DNA from: UBA1067 sp050874585
Lineage (GTDB): Bacteria; Verrucomicrobiota; Kiritimatiellia; RFP12; UBA1067
DNA length: 64,000 nt
Direction: 5' to 3'
NCBI GenBank assembly: GCA_050874585.1
Contig: JBNMKZ010000006.1
Span: 11,261 to 75,260, forward strand
Under the pieces are notes generated by a model. It did not search any database. It was not told where the DNA came from and was given only the letters and a program-made list of their open reading frames with translations. Shown here piece by piece: positions 8,359 to 17,213 of this stretch (position 1 is its first letter; every line of letters begins with the position of its first letter). A program made the position numbers and the translations under genes.

Positions 8359-10110
8359 GTGAAATCGAAGGTAGTCTCAATGTGTCTGGGGTTGGCGGCA
8401 TCGCTGGTGGCCTCAGCGGCGGAAGTCCGTTCGCTCGACGGTCTCTGGGAGTTCGCATTTGACAAGGGGGGGCGGTTGGAGGCGGCGAATCCGACTTTCG
8501 CGGCGACGGACAAGATGTCCGTTCCGGGTTGCTTTGACATGACGCCGCGTTACTACAACCGCCGCGGACTCGCCCACTACCGTCGGGCGGTGACGCTTGA
8601 CCGAGCGGTGGCGAATGCACGCATTCGCGTGAAGGGGATGGGGCTTGCCATGCGGCTTTTCGTGGACGGACGAGCCGTCGGTGAATCGCACCTGCCGTGG
8701 AGCACGGTCGAGTTCGCGGTCGGTCCGCTGTCCGCCGGACGGCACGAAATCGTTGCTGCGCTCGACAATCGCCTGACGGGCGAACCGGGCGAACTCTTCC
8801 AGCCGTTCTACGACTTCTATGCTTCGGGTGGCTTCTACCATGGCGTTGACCTGGTCCTTCAGGAGCGCGAAACCGAGATTGACCGTGTCCTCGTCAGGAC
8901 GCAGGACTATCGTACGGGAAAGGTTGAACTGGAACTCGTCTTCTCCGGATCGGCAGAACCGACCGAGAAAGAGTTCGCGGCAACGGTGTCCTTCGACGGT
9001 GGAGCGCCCGCGCGCGTCCTCTTCACGGGCGGACGCGCAACGCTGACCGTGCCGAACTTTCGCCTGTGGAGTCCCGAGTCGCCGGCCTTGCACCGCGTCA
9101 CCGTCGCGGCGGATGGATATGGCGCGAAGACCGAGCGATTCGGTATCCGCGAGATCAAGGCCGAGAAGAAGCGCATCCTTCTGAACGGCCGCGAGATTTA
9201 CCTGACGGGTGTTAATCGCCACGAGGCGCATCCCGAGTTCGGCTATGCGACGTCGTTGCCTCTGATGATGGAGGATGTCCAGCTGATGAAGGACCTCGGG
9301 TGCAACTACGTGCGCGGGGCGCACTATCCGCAGACGGAGGAATTTCTGAGCCTTTGCGATGAGGTGGGCCTGATGGTCTGGGAGGAGTCGCTCGGGTGGG
9401 GCAATGGACCGGCCAACCTGACGAACGAGGTCTTCATTGCGCGGCAGATTGAGCAGACGCGGCTGATGGTTCGCAACTCCTTCAATCATCCGAGCATCAT
9501 CATCTACGGCTTTATGAACGAGATGGCGAGCGATGTGCCCGTTGGACGAGACCTGATTAAGCGGCTCACCGGTGTCGTCCGCCACGAGAACTCCGGGCGG
9601 CTGGTGACCTGGGCCTGCAACCGTCCGATGGGCGACTTGGGCAATGAGTTTACCGACATCATCGCCTACAATACCTATCCCGGCTGGTGCTGGGGTGATG
9701 ATGGTGCGATTGACGAAGAGACGCTGCAGAAGACGATGCGTGACGAGACGACGTATGTCGTGAACGCCCTGAGAAAGAAGTTCGGCGAGGAGAAGCCGAT
9801 CATCGTCTCGGAGATGGGTACGTGCGCCGTTTACGGCCAGCGCGATCGGGATGGTGCCCAGTGGACGGAGGAGTTCGAGTCGCAGTATGTCGGCGCGGCG
9901 ATTCGTGCCGTCTTTGAGAATCCGGAAGTCAGGGGCTTCACGGTCTGGCAGTTCGCCGATTCGCGCAGCTACTTCCGGGGCGGTGCCAGCATCCGTTCCA
10001 AGCCCTTTGCGATGAACTTGGCCGGGCTTTTCGACGGCTATCGGCGTGAGAAGTTGGCCGCCCAGACGGTGCGGAAACTCTTCCAGTCGAAGATTGGGCA
10101 GGAGAAGTGA
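8359..10110 (+). CDS. Secreted glycoside hydrolase family 2 (beta-galactosidase-like)
   Basis: 583 residues from GTG 8359, which has AAGGAG at 8344-8349 and gives the signal peptide MKSKVVSMCLGLAASLVASAAEV. Earlier in-frame codons overlap the promoter and are rejected. The order is a jelly-roll sugar-binding domain (from LDGLWEFAF), an immunoglobulin-like domain, then a TIM barrel with GVNRHEAHPEFG. The acid/base is Glu388 (FMNE) and the nucleophile Glu485 (VSEMG). The compact length is closer to beta-glucuronidases or short beta-galactosidases than to LacZ, and substrate is unproven. The rnd gene starts 2 nt after its stop. Confidence 0.92.
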   Translation: MKSKVVSMCLGLAASLVASAAEVRSLDGLWEFAFDKGGRLEAANPTFAATDKMSVPGCFDMTPRYYNRRGLAHYRRAVTLDRAVANARIRVKGMGLAMRLFVDGRAVGESHLPWSTVEFAVGPLSAGRHEIVAALDNRLTGEPGELFQPFYDFYASGGFYHGVDLVLQERETEIDRVLVRTQDYRTGKVELELVFSGSAEPTEKEFAATVSFDGGAPARVLFTGGRATLTVPNFRLWSPESPALHRVTVAADGYGAKTERFGIREIKAEKKRILLNGREIYLTGVNRHEAHPEFGYATSLPLMMEDVQLMKDLGCNYVRGAHYPQTEEFLSLCDEVGLMVWEESLGWGNGPANLTNEVFIARQIEQTRLMVRNSFNHPSIIIYGFMNEMASDVPVGRDLIKRLTGVVRHENSGRLVTWACNRPMGDLGNEFTDIIAYNTYPGWCWGDDGAIDEETLQKTMRDETTYVVNALRKKFGEEKPIIVSEMGTCAVYGQRDRDGAQWTEEFESQYVGAAIRAVFENPEVRGFTVWQFADSRSYFRGGASIRSKPFAMNLAGLFDGYRREKLAAQTVRKLFQSKIGQEK

Positions 10111-10112
10111 GC

Positions 10113-11225
10113 ATGGACGGCGAGAAGGCGAGTCATTTCATTCGGTCAACCCCGGCGTTGCAGGCCGCGTGTGAGAAGGCCCGATTGGAGGGTGTCCTCG
10201 CGCTTGATACGGAATTCGTCTGGCGTTCGACCTACCGTCCGCAACTGGGCATCGTGCAGTTGGGGTGCGCGGCAGATTGCTGGGCGCTCGACTGCCAGAC
10301 GGGGGTTCATGTGGAGGCCCTTCGGGAGTTGGTCGAAAGCGCGGCGGTTACGAAGATTCTGCACGATGCACGGCAGGACCTCCTGCACCTGCACCACTAC
10401 ACGGGGGCTTGGCCGGTGAACGTGTTCGACACGCAACTGGCCGCCGCCTTCGCTGGTTTTCGGGCGGGCATCGGCCTCCAGCAACTGCTCTTCGATGCGA
10501 TTAACGTTGGCTTGCCGAAGACCGAGACGCTGACGGACTGGATGCATCGTCCCCTGACGGCGGCTCAAATCGACTATGCGCTGGATGACGTGCGCTACCT
10601 GCCCGAATTGCGCTCGGCCCTCCTGACGCGAATGGACGAGTTCGGGACGCGGGCGTGGTTTGAGGAGGATAGCCTCAAATACGGTGACGAGGCTTTTTAT
10701 GAGGAGGGCCGTCCCGAGCGGGCCTGGCTACGGATGAAGATTCACCGCGTTCGGCTTGACGGACGCGGCCGTGCCATCTTGCGGGCCCTTGCCGCCCGCC
10801 GGGAGGAACTGGCCCAGGAGTGGAATCTGCCGCGTTCGTGGCTTGGCGATGACGATTCCCTGGCGCAAATTGCCGCGCAGGGAGAAGTGGGGCGGCTTCG
10901 GCACCGCGTCACCGAGGGTCGCGGCGAAGTTCTCCGCGCCCAGTACGCCCAGGTTCTTCGCGAGGCAGCCGAAACGCCGCCCGAGGACTGGCCCGACGAT
11001 CCGCATCGCCACTACATTCAGGAGGTGTGCGAATCGGCCAGTCGAGCGGTCGAATGGCTGGCCGAGCGGGCCAAGGACCTTCATGTGGACGTTTCGCTCA
11101 TCGCCAACCGGGCGACGGTCACGGCGTATGTTGACGATGTCATGGACGAGACGAATCCGCTTGCGCACGGCTGGCGCTACGAGGTCGTCGGACGCGAGAT
11201 GGCCGAACGCTTCGGCGTGGACTGA
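10113..11225 (+). CDS. rnd: Ribonuclease D
   Basis: 370 residues from ATG 10113, behind GGAGAAG; a GTG at 10107 overlapping the GH2 stop is an alternative start. The 3'-5' exonuclease (DEDD) domain comes first: DTEFVWRSTYRPQLGIVQLG, HDARQDLLHLHHYTG, FDTQLAAAF, and the Tyr/Asp site in YALDDVRYLPEL. An HRDC domain follows from about residue 205 (LRALAARREELAQEWNLPRSWL), as in E. coli RNase D. It trims 3' ends of tRNA and other small RNAs. It is the last gene of the GH2 transcript; a strong terminator hairpin follows at 11261. Confidence 0.92.
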   Translation: MDGEKASHFIRSTPALQAACEKARLEGVLALDTEFVWRSTYRPQLGIVQLGCAADCWALDCQTGVHVEALRELVESAAVTKILHDARQDLLHLHHYTGAWPVNVFDTQLAAAFAGFRAGIGLQQLLFDAINVGLPKTETLTDWMHRPLTAAQIDYALDDVRYLPELRSALLTRMDEFGTRAWFEEDSLKYGDEAFYEEGRPERAWLRMKIHRVRLDGRGRAILRALAARREELAQEWNLPRSWLGDDDSLAQIAAQGEVGRLRHRVTEGRGEVLRAQYAQVLREAAETPPEDWPDDPHRHYIQEVCESASRAVEWLAERAKDLHVDVSLIANRATVTAYVDDVMDETNPLAHGWRYEVVGREMAERFGVD

Positions 11226-11260
11226 GCGCGGCAGTTTTTGCGGGGATGACTTGTACTTGT

Positions 11261-11296
11261 AAGGGAATGTGGCGGTGAATGCCCCACATTCCTTTT
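11261..11296 (+). terminator. Intrinsic terminator after rnd
   Basis: GGAATGTGG at 11264-11272 pairs perfectly with CCACATTCC at 11284-11292, followed at once by TTTT. Flanking bases extend the stem. It is the clearest factor-independent terminator in the window and closes the GH2-rnd unit. Confidence 0.75.
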
Positions 11297-11325
11297 GGTA
11301 TTGTACGTTTCATCGCGAGCGCGGC

Positions 11326-11490
11326 AAGACGCAGGAGCGCGGCGAAATGTCCGCAGGACCTGACGCGTTCCTGCGCATCAACGCGGGCATTCCTCCGCAT
11401 CAACGAGCGTAATCCTCCGCATCAACGAGTCCAAATCATCCCTTGAAAAAGGGTCAATCAAGGCGTCAACAAGGCTCAACTAAGGCTAAG
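11326..11490. repeat. 22-bp-period array with GCATCAACG units (array 2)
   Basis: GCATCAACG occurs at 11375, 11397 and 11419, exactly 22 bp apart. The same register carries GCAGGAGCG at 11331 and GCAGGACCT at 11353 before it, and GCGTCAACA at 11463 after it. From 11449 the step halves to 11 bp (AAGGGTCAATC, AAGGCGTCAAC, AAGGCTCAACT, AAGGCTAAG). The units lack the TGSSCA centre of the other arrays but share the period and position. The gap 11226-11600 otherwise contains the rnd terminator and the trmB promoter, and no gene. Confidence 0.8.
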
Positions 11491-11583
11491 TAAACCTTTG
11501 TTGTCGAGGCGCGAGAGGTGAGCGCAACCGTGGAAGCCGAGACCGAGCGACAGCTTCGCGCAAGCCCCCGAGCAAGCGGTTTT

Positions 11584-11592
11584 TGGTATAAT
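11584..11592 (+). promoter_or_regulatory. Extended -10 promoter, leaderless geometry (trmB)
   Basis: TGGTATAAT after a T-run, hexamer 11587-11592, 8 nt before the trmB ATG. The upstream sequence (CCCCCGAGCAAGCGG plus T-run) is nearly identical to that before the tyrS promoter at 24094. Confidence 0.75.
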
Positions 11593-11600
11593 ATGCGCAC

Positions 11601-12314
11601 ATGAGGATCACATCGACAACTGAGTGCGTCATTCGCGTGACGGATCCCTGCAAACCGCTGGAATTTGACCTTTCGCGTCCCCTCGAAATCGAGGTCGGGT
11701 GCGGGAAGGGCCGTTTCCTGACGGCACGGGCCGCCGCGCACCCGGAATGCGACTTCCTGGGCATCGAGCGGATGCTTGGCCGCGTACAGAGCTTTGAGGG
11801 GAAGTGTGCGCGGAAGGGGCTGTGCAATGCGCACGTTTTGCGCCTTGAGGCGCTCTATACATTCCATTATCTCCTACCAGCGCACCATGCCCGGACGGTC
11901 TACGTGTTCTTTCCCGATCCGTGGCCGAAGAAACGCCACCACTCGCACCGGCTGTTCGGTCCGCTCTTCCTGAATGCGCTCTGGAAGCGCCTTGAGGTGG
12001 GCGGTCGGCTGGAGTTCGCGACGGACCATGCGGAATACTTCGGGGTCGTCTGCGAATGCTTTGCGGCGGATTCGCGCTTTCGCCGCGTTGAGCCGATGCC
12101 GCGTCCGAAGGAGGTCTGGACGGAGTTCGAGACATCCTTCCGCGAGAAGGGTCTCCCCATTTACAGTGCGGCGTGGCAATCGCTCCCGGCGGACGATGCC
12201 CCGCTTGAACCGCTGACCATTCCGCCGGAGGCCGAGCCTCGTGAAGGGGTCGTCAGAAGATACGAAACAGCAGAAGCCGCAGGTGCAGAAGCAGAAGAAT
12301 CAGAGGAAGAATGA
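11601..12314 (+). CDS. trmB: tRNA (guanine-N7-)-methyltransferase
   Basis: 237 residues. It methylates G46 of tRNAs. SAM motif I is EVGCGKGRFL near residue 33, followed by FLGIERM, and the family motif VYVFFPDPWPKKRHHSHRL is near residue 105. FATDHAEYF lies near 150 and EVWTEFETSFREKG near 175. The C-terminal tail is acidic (from about residue 205), longer than in E. coli TrmB and probably disordered. The ATG 8 nt after the -10 hexamer implies a leaderless mRNA. Its stop overlaps the tex start (ATGA). Confidence 0.95.
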   Translation: MRITSTTECVIRVTDPCKPLEFDLSRPLEIEVGCGKGRFLTARAAAHPECDFLGIERMLGRVQSFEGKCARKGLCNAHVLRLEALYTFHYLLPAHHARTVYVFFPDPWPKKRHHSHRLFGPLFLNALWKRLEVGGRLEFATDHAEYFGVVCECFAADSRFRRVEPMPRPKEVWTEFETSFREKGLPIYSAAWQSLPADDAPLEPLTIPPEAEPREGVVRRYETAEAAGAEAEESEEE

Positions 12315-14542
12315 ATCAGGAAATTACCGCCCGCATGGTTGCCGAAGTCGGCGCCAGCGCCCGTCAGATCGCCGCCGTTGAGAAACTCCTTTCGGAGGGC
12401 TGTACCGTGCCCTTCATCGCCCGCTACCGCAAGGAGGCTCACGGCAACCTCGACGAAGTCGCCATTGGAAAGATTCAGGATCGGCTCGCCTACTACGGTG
12501 AGCTTGAGTCGCGCAAGGAGACGATTCTCAAGTCAATCGACGAGCAGGGCAAGCTGACGGACGAGTTGCGCGACAAGATTGCCGCGTGCTGGCAGAAGAG
12601 TGCGCTTGAGGACCTCTACCAGCCCTACAAGCCGAAGCGCCGCACGCGGGCGCAGATTGCGAAGGAGAAGGGCTTTGAGCCGCTGGCGGAGTCCATCTGG
12701 GCGGGTGCGGCGTTTGAGGCGAGCGACGAGGACCTGCAGTTCGCCCGCGACATCCTGGCAGAGCGCATTGCGGACATGGCCGAGGTGCGCGGTTTGGTGC
12801 GCCAGGCCTTCGCCACGAAGTCCGTCGTCAAGAGCGAGGTCGCGAGTCCGAAGCCGACCGAGCCGACGAAGTTCGAGCAGTACTACGAGTTTGAGGAGCC
12901 GATTACCACGATTCCATCCCACCGCTACCTGGCGATTCGCCGCGGGCAGAAGGAGGGCGTCTTGTGGGTGAAGCTCGTACTGGATGCCGCGCCGGTGATT
13001 GAGCGGATGATGGAGCTTGTCGAGAAGGCCGAGGGAGCCGGGTTTGACGCGGACGAGTGTTGCCGCGAGCAGGTGCAGATGGCGGCGGAGGACGCGTACA
13101 AGCGCCTGCTGGCGCCGAGCTGTGAGATTGACGTGACGGTCGAGAAGAAGATGGAGGCGGATCGTGCGGCGGTCGAGGTCTTCGCGGAGAACCTGCGCCA
13201 CCTCCTGCTGGCTCCGCCGTTAGGCGAGAAGGCCGTGCTGGCCATCGATCCCGGCATTCGCACGGGGTGCAAGGTCGCCATGCTGGACGCGACGGGCAAG
13301 TACCTCGGCAAGACGGTGCTCTTTCCGATGCAGAAGCCGGCGGAGGCCGCGGCGGCAATCAAGCTGATTGCCGCGAAGTTCCATCCGCAGGCCATCGCCG
13401 TCGGCAATGGCACGGCCGGGCGCGAGACGGAGGCCTTCGTGCGAAAGACACTGAAGGACATCGGGCGCACGGACATCCTCGTCATCAGCGTGAGCGAGGC
13501 GGGAGCCTCGGTCTATTCCGCGTCGGAAATCGCACGCAAGGAGTTCCCCGACCTCGACCTGACGGTGCGCGGCGCAATCTCAATCGGCCGACGCCTGCAG
13601 GATCCGCTCGCGGAGCTCGTGAAGGTCGACCCGAAGGCCATCGGCGTAGGACAGTACCAGCACGACGTGCACCAGCCGCTTCTCGGGGCCAAGCTCGACG
13701 AGGTCGTCGTGAGTTGCGTGAACGGCGTGGGCGTTGAGCTGAACACGGCCTCGGCCCCGCTCCTGGAGCGCGTGTCGGGCGTGAGCGCGTCGCTGGCGAA
13801 GTCCATCGTCGAGTGGCGCAATGAGAACGGAACCTTCAAGTCCCGCGAAGACCTGCACAAGGTGAAGGGACTTGGGGCGAAGGCGTTTGAGCAGTGCGCG
13901 GGCTTCTTGCGCATTCGCGGCGCGGAGAATCCGCTGGACTCGTCCGCCGTGCATCCCGAGCGCTACCAGCTGGTCGGGCGCATGGCCGCCGATGCGGGCC
14001 TTTCGGTCCGTGACCTCGTGGGGAACTCGCTCGCGGCAAAGAAGATTGACATCCGCCGCTATGTGACGGACGACGTGGGCGAGCCGACGCTGAAGGACAT
14101 CCTGGCCGAGCTGATTCGCCCGGGACGCGATCCGCGCGCCGTCTTCGAGCCGCCGAAGTTCCGCGACGACGTGACGAAGATTGAGGACGTGCAGGAGGGC
14201 ATGAAGCTGGAGGGCATCGTGACGAACGTGACGGCGTTTGGCGCGTTCGTCGACATTGGCGTTCATCAGGACGGGCTGGTGCATGTCTCGGAACTGAGCG
14301 ACAATTTCGTGACGGACCCGGCCTCGGTCGTCAAGGCGGGCGACCGGCTGACGGTGACGGTCATCGGCGTTGACCGGGTGCGTGGGCGCATCTCGCTCTC
14401 GGCGAAGTCGAAGCCGGGACTTGGCGCGACGGCCTCGGGCCGAGGTGCGGGGGGCGGTGGCGCTCGCCGCGATTCGCGGCGCACGACGTTCGCGCCGTCG
14501 TCTGGGAGCGGTTTCTCCTGCAATCCGTTCGCCAATCTGTAG
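12311..14542 (+). CDS. tex: Tex family transcription accessory protein with S1 domain
   Basis: 743 residues. Tex proteins bind nucleic acid and influence transcription and RNA turnover. The N-terminal helical region has the conserved VPFIARYRKEAHGNLDE. The YqgF-like RNase H fold has LAIDPGIRTGCKVAMLD near residue 313. Helix-hairpin-helix motifs (SKEDLHKVKGLG-type sequence) are near residue 510, and an S1 RNA-binding domain covers about 635-705 (GMKLEGIVTNVTAFGAFVDIGVHQDGLVH). A short Gly/Arg/Ser-rich tail ends the protein. The start overlaps the trmB stop, and the helicase gene follows after 14 nt. Confidence 0.96.
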   Translation: MNQEITARMVAEVGASARQIAAVEKLLSEGCTVPFIARYRKEAHGNLDEVAIGKIQDRLAYYGELESRKETILKSIDEQGKLTDELRDKIAACWQKSALEDLYQPYKPKRRTRAQIAKEKGFEPLAESIWAGAAFEASDEDLQFARDILAERIADMAEVRGLVRQAFATKSVVKSEVASPKPTEPTKFEQYYEFEEPITTIPSHRYLAIRRGQKEGVLWVKLVLDAAPVIERMMELVEKAEGAGFDADECCREQVQMAAEDAYKRLLAPSCEIDVTVEKKMEADRAAVEVFAENLRHLLLAPPLGEKAVLAIDPGIRTGCKVAMLDATGKYLGKTVLFPMQKPAEAAAAIKLIAAKFHPQAIAVGNGTAGRETEAFVRKTLKDIGRTDILVISVSEAGASVYSASEIARKEFPDLDLTVRGAISIGRRLQDPLAELVKVDPKAIGVGQYQHDVHQPLLGAKLDEVVVSCVNGVGVELNTASAPLLERVSGVSASLAKSIVEWRNENGTFKSREDLHKVKGLGAKAFEQCAGFLRIRGAENPLDSSAVHPERYQLVGRMAADAGLSVRDLVGNSLAAKKIDIRRYVTDDVGEPTLKDILAELIRPGRDPRAVFEPPKFRDDVTKIEDVQEGMKLEGIVTNVTAFGAFVDIGVHQDGLVHVSELSDNFVTDPASVVKAGDRLTVTVIGVDRVRGRISLSAKSKPGLGATASGRGAGGGGARRDSRRTTFAPSSGSGFSCNPFANL

Positions 14543-14556
14543 GAAGGCCCGCTGCG

Positions 14557-16671
14557 ATGACCGATTTCTCAAAACTGCTGAATCCCGAACAGTGTGCGGC
14601 GGCGACGGCTGGTGACGGGCCGCTTCTTGTGCTGGCGGCGGCGGGCACGGGCAAGACGCGGACGCTCGTGCACCGCGTTGCCTATCTCATCGAGCAGGGT
14701 GTCGACCCCGGGCGCATCCTCCTCCTGACGTTCACGAACCGGGCGGCGCGGGAGATGCTGGAGCGGGCTGAAAAGGTCGTGGGACCGGACGCCTCGGCCA
14801 TTTGGAGCGGAACCTTCCACAGCATCTGCGCCCGCTTCCTCCGCCGCTACGGCTCAACGCTCGGCTACAAGCCCGGCTTCCAGATTCTCGACGAGGAAGA
14901 TCAGCGCAAGCTGATTGCCGACCTCATCCGTGCAAATGTCAAGGACCCGAAGGACTTCCCGAAGAAGGACGTCATTGCGAAGATGATTTCGGAGGCGGCG
15001 AACGAGCAGAAGCCCGTCGCCTTCATCGCCGCACGCTGGCAGACGCGCACGGCCGGGGTGGACCCGGAGGCGATTGCACGCATCGCCGAACTCTATGCGG
15101 CGCGGAAGATGGAACTCGGCGCGATGGATTTCGACGACCTGCTCGTGAACGGCCTGAGACTCCTGAAGGAGAAGGCGAACGTGCGGGAACTCCTGCAGGA
15201 GCACTTCCTTTACATCCTCGTGGACGAGTACCAGGACACGAACGGACTTCAGGCGGAGTTCACCGACATTCTCGCGGCGAAGCACCGCAACATCATGGCC
15301 GTCGGTGACGACTTCCAGTGCATCTACACGTGGCGCGGTGCGCAGATTGAGAACATCATGGAGTTTCCGCACCGCTGGGAAGGCTGCCGGACCATCAAGC
15401 TTGAGCGGAACTACCGCTCGGTTCCGGGCGTTCTGGACATTGCCAATGTGGTGATGAAGGACGCGTCCAACCAGTTCGAGAAGGTGCTGCGTCCGACGCG
15501 TGGCGCGGCGGTTGAGCTGCCGTGGCTCTACCGCGTCTGGGACGACCTCGCGCAGGCCAACGAAATCTGCAAGCTTGTCAGCCGCGTCCACGGTCTCGGC
15601 TACCGCTACTCGGATGTGGCCGTTCTCTACCGAAGCCATTTCCAGTCCATCAAGATTCAGATGACGCTGGCGCGGATGGGGCTGCCGTACCGCATCACGA
15701 GTGGTGTCGGCGTATTCGAGCAGATTCACGTCAAGGATGTGCTCGCCTACCTGCGGATTCTGCTGAACCCGACGGACGAGCTCTCGTTCCTCCGTCTGGT
15801 TTCGCTTTTCCCGGGTGTTGGTGAGAAGAGCGCGAAGACCTACTGGGAGAAGCTCGGGCGGCAGTTCGACGGACGGCGCAAGGAGGACCGCGAGGCTCTC
15901 CACGGACTCCTCGGGGCGAAGGCGCGGCCCATCTGGCCGCCGCTGGCGAAGTGCTTCGAGTGCGCGGCGGATCACCTGGCCGAGAACGAGGTCGGCGAAA
16001 TCGTCAGCGACTTCTGCGACCTTTTCTATGAGGATCACCTGCACCGCGAATGGGAGGACCAGGATGCGGAGGACAGACTGGACGATGTGAAGGAACTTGC
16101 CACGCAGATCGCCGGGTCGGAAGGGGGGCTTGAGGAGTTCCTCTCGGATGTCGCGCTGATGACGAACCTCGACGTGCGCAAGAACGACCCGACGCTCGAC
16201 CGCATCACGCTCTCGACTGTCCACCAGGCGAAGGGCATGGAGTGGCCGGTCGTCATCGTTCCCTGGCTTTCGGAGGGACTCTTCCCCAGTGCGAAGGCGA
16301 CGGAGGAGGGGCGCCTTGACGAGGAACGGCGGCTCTTCTACGTGGTCGTCACGCGGGCAAAGGACCAGCTCTATCTCTTCTCCCCGCAGATGCGCCAGAG
16401 TACCGACGGGGGCGTTTATCCCGTGGAGGCGTCCATGTTCGTGAAGGAGATTCCCCGCGACCTGATTCAGGTGCGCAACGTGGCGAGCTATCCCGATGCC
16501 TATTCGGGCGGCTACGGGCGCGGCACTTCGCGCTATTCGGGCGGCGGTTCGTCGTATGGCGGCGGTGGGGGCTATGGCCGTTCGTCGTCGGGCGGGTATG
16601 GCGGTTCGTCGCGTCGCGGCGGTTCGGGCGGCAAGCCGCCGACCACCTACAAGACAACCTGGAGGCACTGA
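14557..16671 (+). CDS. UvrD/Rep/PcrA-type superfamily 1A DNA helicase with Gly-rich tail
   Basis: 704 residues, close to the family's usual length. Helicase motifs in order: AAAGTGKTRT (Walker A, near residue 29), TFTNRAAREM (Ia), VDEYQDTN (II, near 222), VGDDFQCIYTWRGA (III), ERNYRS (IV), TVHQAKGMEWPVV (V, near 550) and VVVTRAKDQLYL (VI). It is a 3'-5' ATP-dependent helicase, probably in repair or replication restart. The last 55 residues form an unusual Gly/Ser/Tyr/Arg-rich low-complexity tail (from about 650), more like RNA-binding or SSB tails than PcrA. It lies in one operon with tex and a GNAT gene, which starts 1 nt after its stop. Confidence 0.94.
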   Translation: MTDFSKLLNPEQCAAATAGDGPLLVLAAAGTGKTRTLVHRVAYLIEQGVDPGRILLLTFTNRAAREMLERAEKVVGPDASAIWSGTFHSICARFLRRYGSTLGYKPGFQILDEEDQRKLIADLIRANVKDPKDFPKKDVIAKMISEAANEQKPVAFIAARWQTRTAGVDPEAIARIAELYAARKMELGAMDFDDLLVNGLRLLKEKANVRELLQEHFLYILVDEYQDTNGLQAEFTDILAAKHRNIMAVGDDFQCIYTWRGAQIENIMEFPHRWEGCRTIKLERNYRSVPGVLDIANVVMKDASNQFEKVLRPTRGAAVELPWLYRVWDDLAQANEICKLVSRVHGLGYRYSDVAVLYRSHFQSIKIQMTLARMGLPYRITSGVGVFEQIHVKDVLAYLRILLNPTDELSFLRLVSLFPGVGEKSAKTYWEKLGRQFDGRRKEDREALHGLLGAKARPIWPPLAKCFECAADHLAENEVGEIVSDFCDLFYEDHLHREWEDQDAEDRLDDVKELATQIAGSEGGLEEFLSDVALMTNLDVRKNDPTLDRITLSTVHQAKGMEWPVVIVPWLSEGLFPSAKATEEGRLDEERRLFYVVVTRAKDQLYLFSPQMRQSTDGGVYPVEASMFVKEIPRDLIQVRNVASYPDAYSGGYGRGTSRYSGGGSSYGGGGGYGRSSSGGYGGSSRRGGSGGKPPTTYKTTWRH

Positions 16672-16672
16672 G

Positions 16673-17170
16673 ATGGAGGCGTTTACGATTCGACAGGCGC
16701 GGCTGGCGGATGCCGAGCGGGTGTTCAGGTTCATTCTCGGGAACAGCGACCTTCTTGTGCCGCGCTCCCTTGGTAATGTCGTCGAGAACATCGACCGCTT
16801 TTTCGTTGCCGAGGTCGGCGAGGCCCTTGTCGGCTGTGCGGCCTATCAGGTGCACCCCGAAATCGGCGACGTGCAGGCGGCGACGGTCGAGATACAGTCC
16901 GTCGCCGTCGACGCGGCGCACCGCAAGCTTGGCATCGGGCGAGCGCTCGTCGAGGCCGTGGTCGCCCGATCGGCGCAGTTCGGCCCGCGTGAGGTGCTGG
17001 TGCTGACGTTCGCGCCGGAATTCTTCACGAAGCTTGGCTTCCACGAGATACCGAAGACGCGCGTCATGCACAAGCTCTACACGGGGTGCATCAACTGCAC
17101 GAAGCACACGAACCCTTTCACCTGCCCGGAAATCGCGATGAAACGCGACCTTCCTCAGAATATGGTATAA
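16673..17170 (+). CDS. GNAT N-acetyltransferase (N-acetylglutamate synthase-like)
   Basis: 165 residues from ATG 16673, 1 nt after the helicase stop. The fold runs from FTIRQARLADAERVF, through ATVEIQSVAVDAAHRKLGIGRALVEAVV (motif A, acetyl-CoA site, residues about 70-95), to FFTKLGFHEI. The tail CINCTKHTNPFTCPEIAM resembles the Cys-containing end of short ArgA-like N-acetylglutamate synthases used for arginine synthesis. That function is likely but not proven, as no other arg gene is present. The stop codon TAA lies inside the -10 box of the next promoter. Confidence 0.85.
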   Translation: MEAFTIRQARLADAERVFRFILGNSDLLVPRSLGNVVENIDRFFVAEVGEALVGCAAYQVHPEIGDVQAATVEIQSVAVDAAHRKLGIGRALVEAVVARSAQFGPREVLVLTFAPEFFTKLGFHEIPKTRVMHKLYTGCINCTKHTNPFTCPEIAMKRDLPQNMV

Positions 17171-17171
17171 T
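17163..17171 (+). promoter_or_regulatory. Extended -10 promoter of the SPFH operon
   Basis: TGGTATAAT, hexamer 17166-17171. The TAA of the upstream acetyltransferase gene (17168-17170) is part of the hexamer. The next ATG is 42 nt downstream, with AAAGGAGG before it. Confidence 0.75.
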
Positions 17172-17213
17172 CTCACTCACCTAAACGGATAAACAACTAA
17201 AGGAGGCTCGAAG

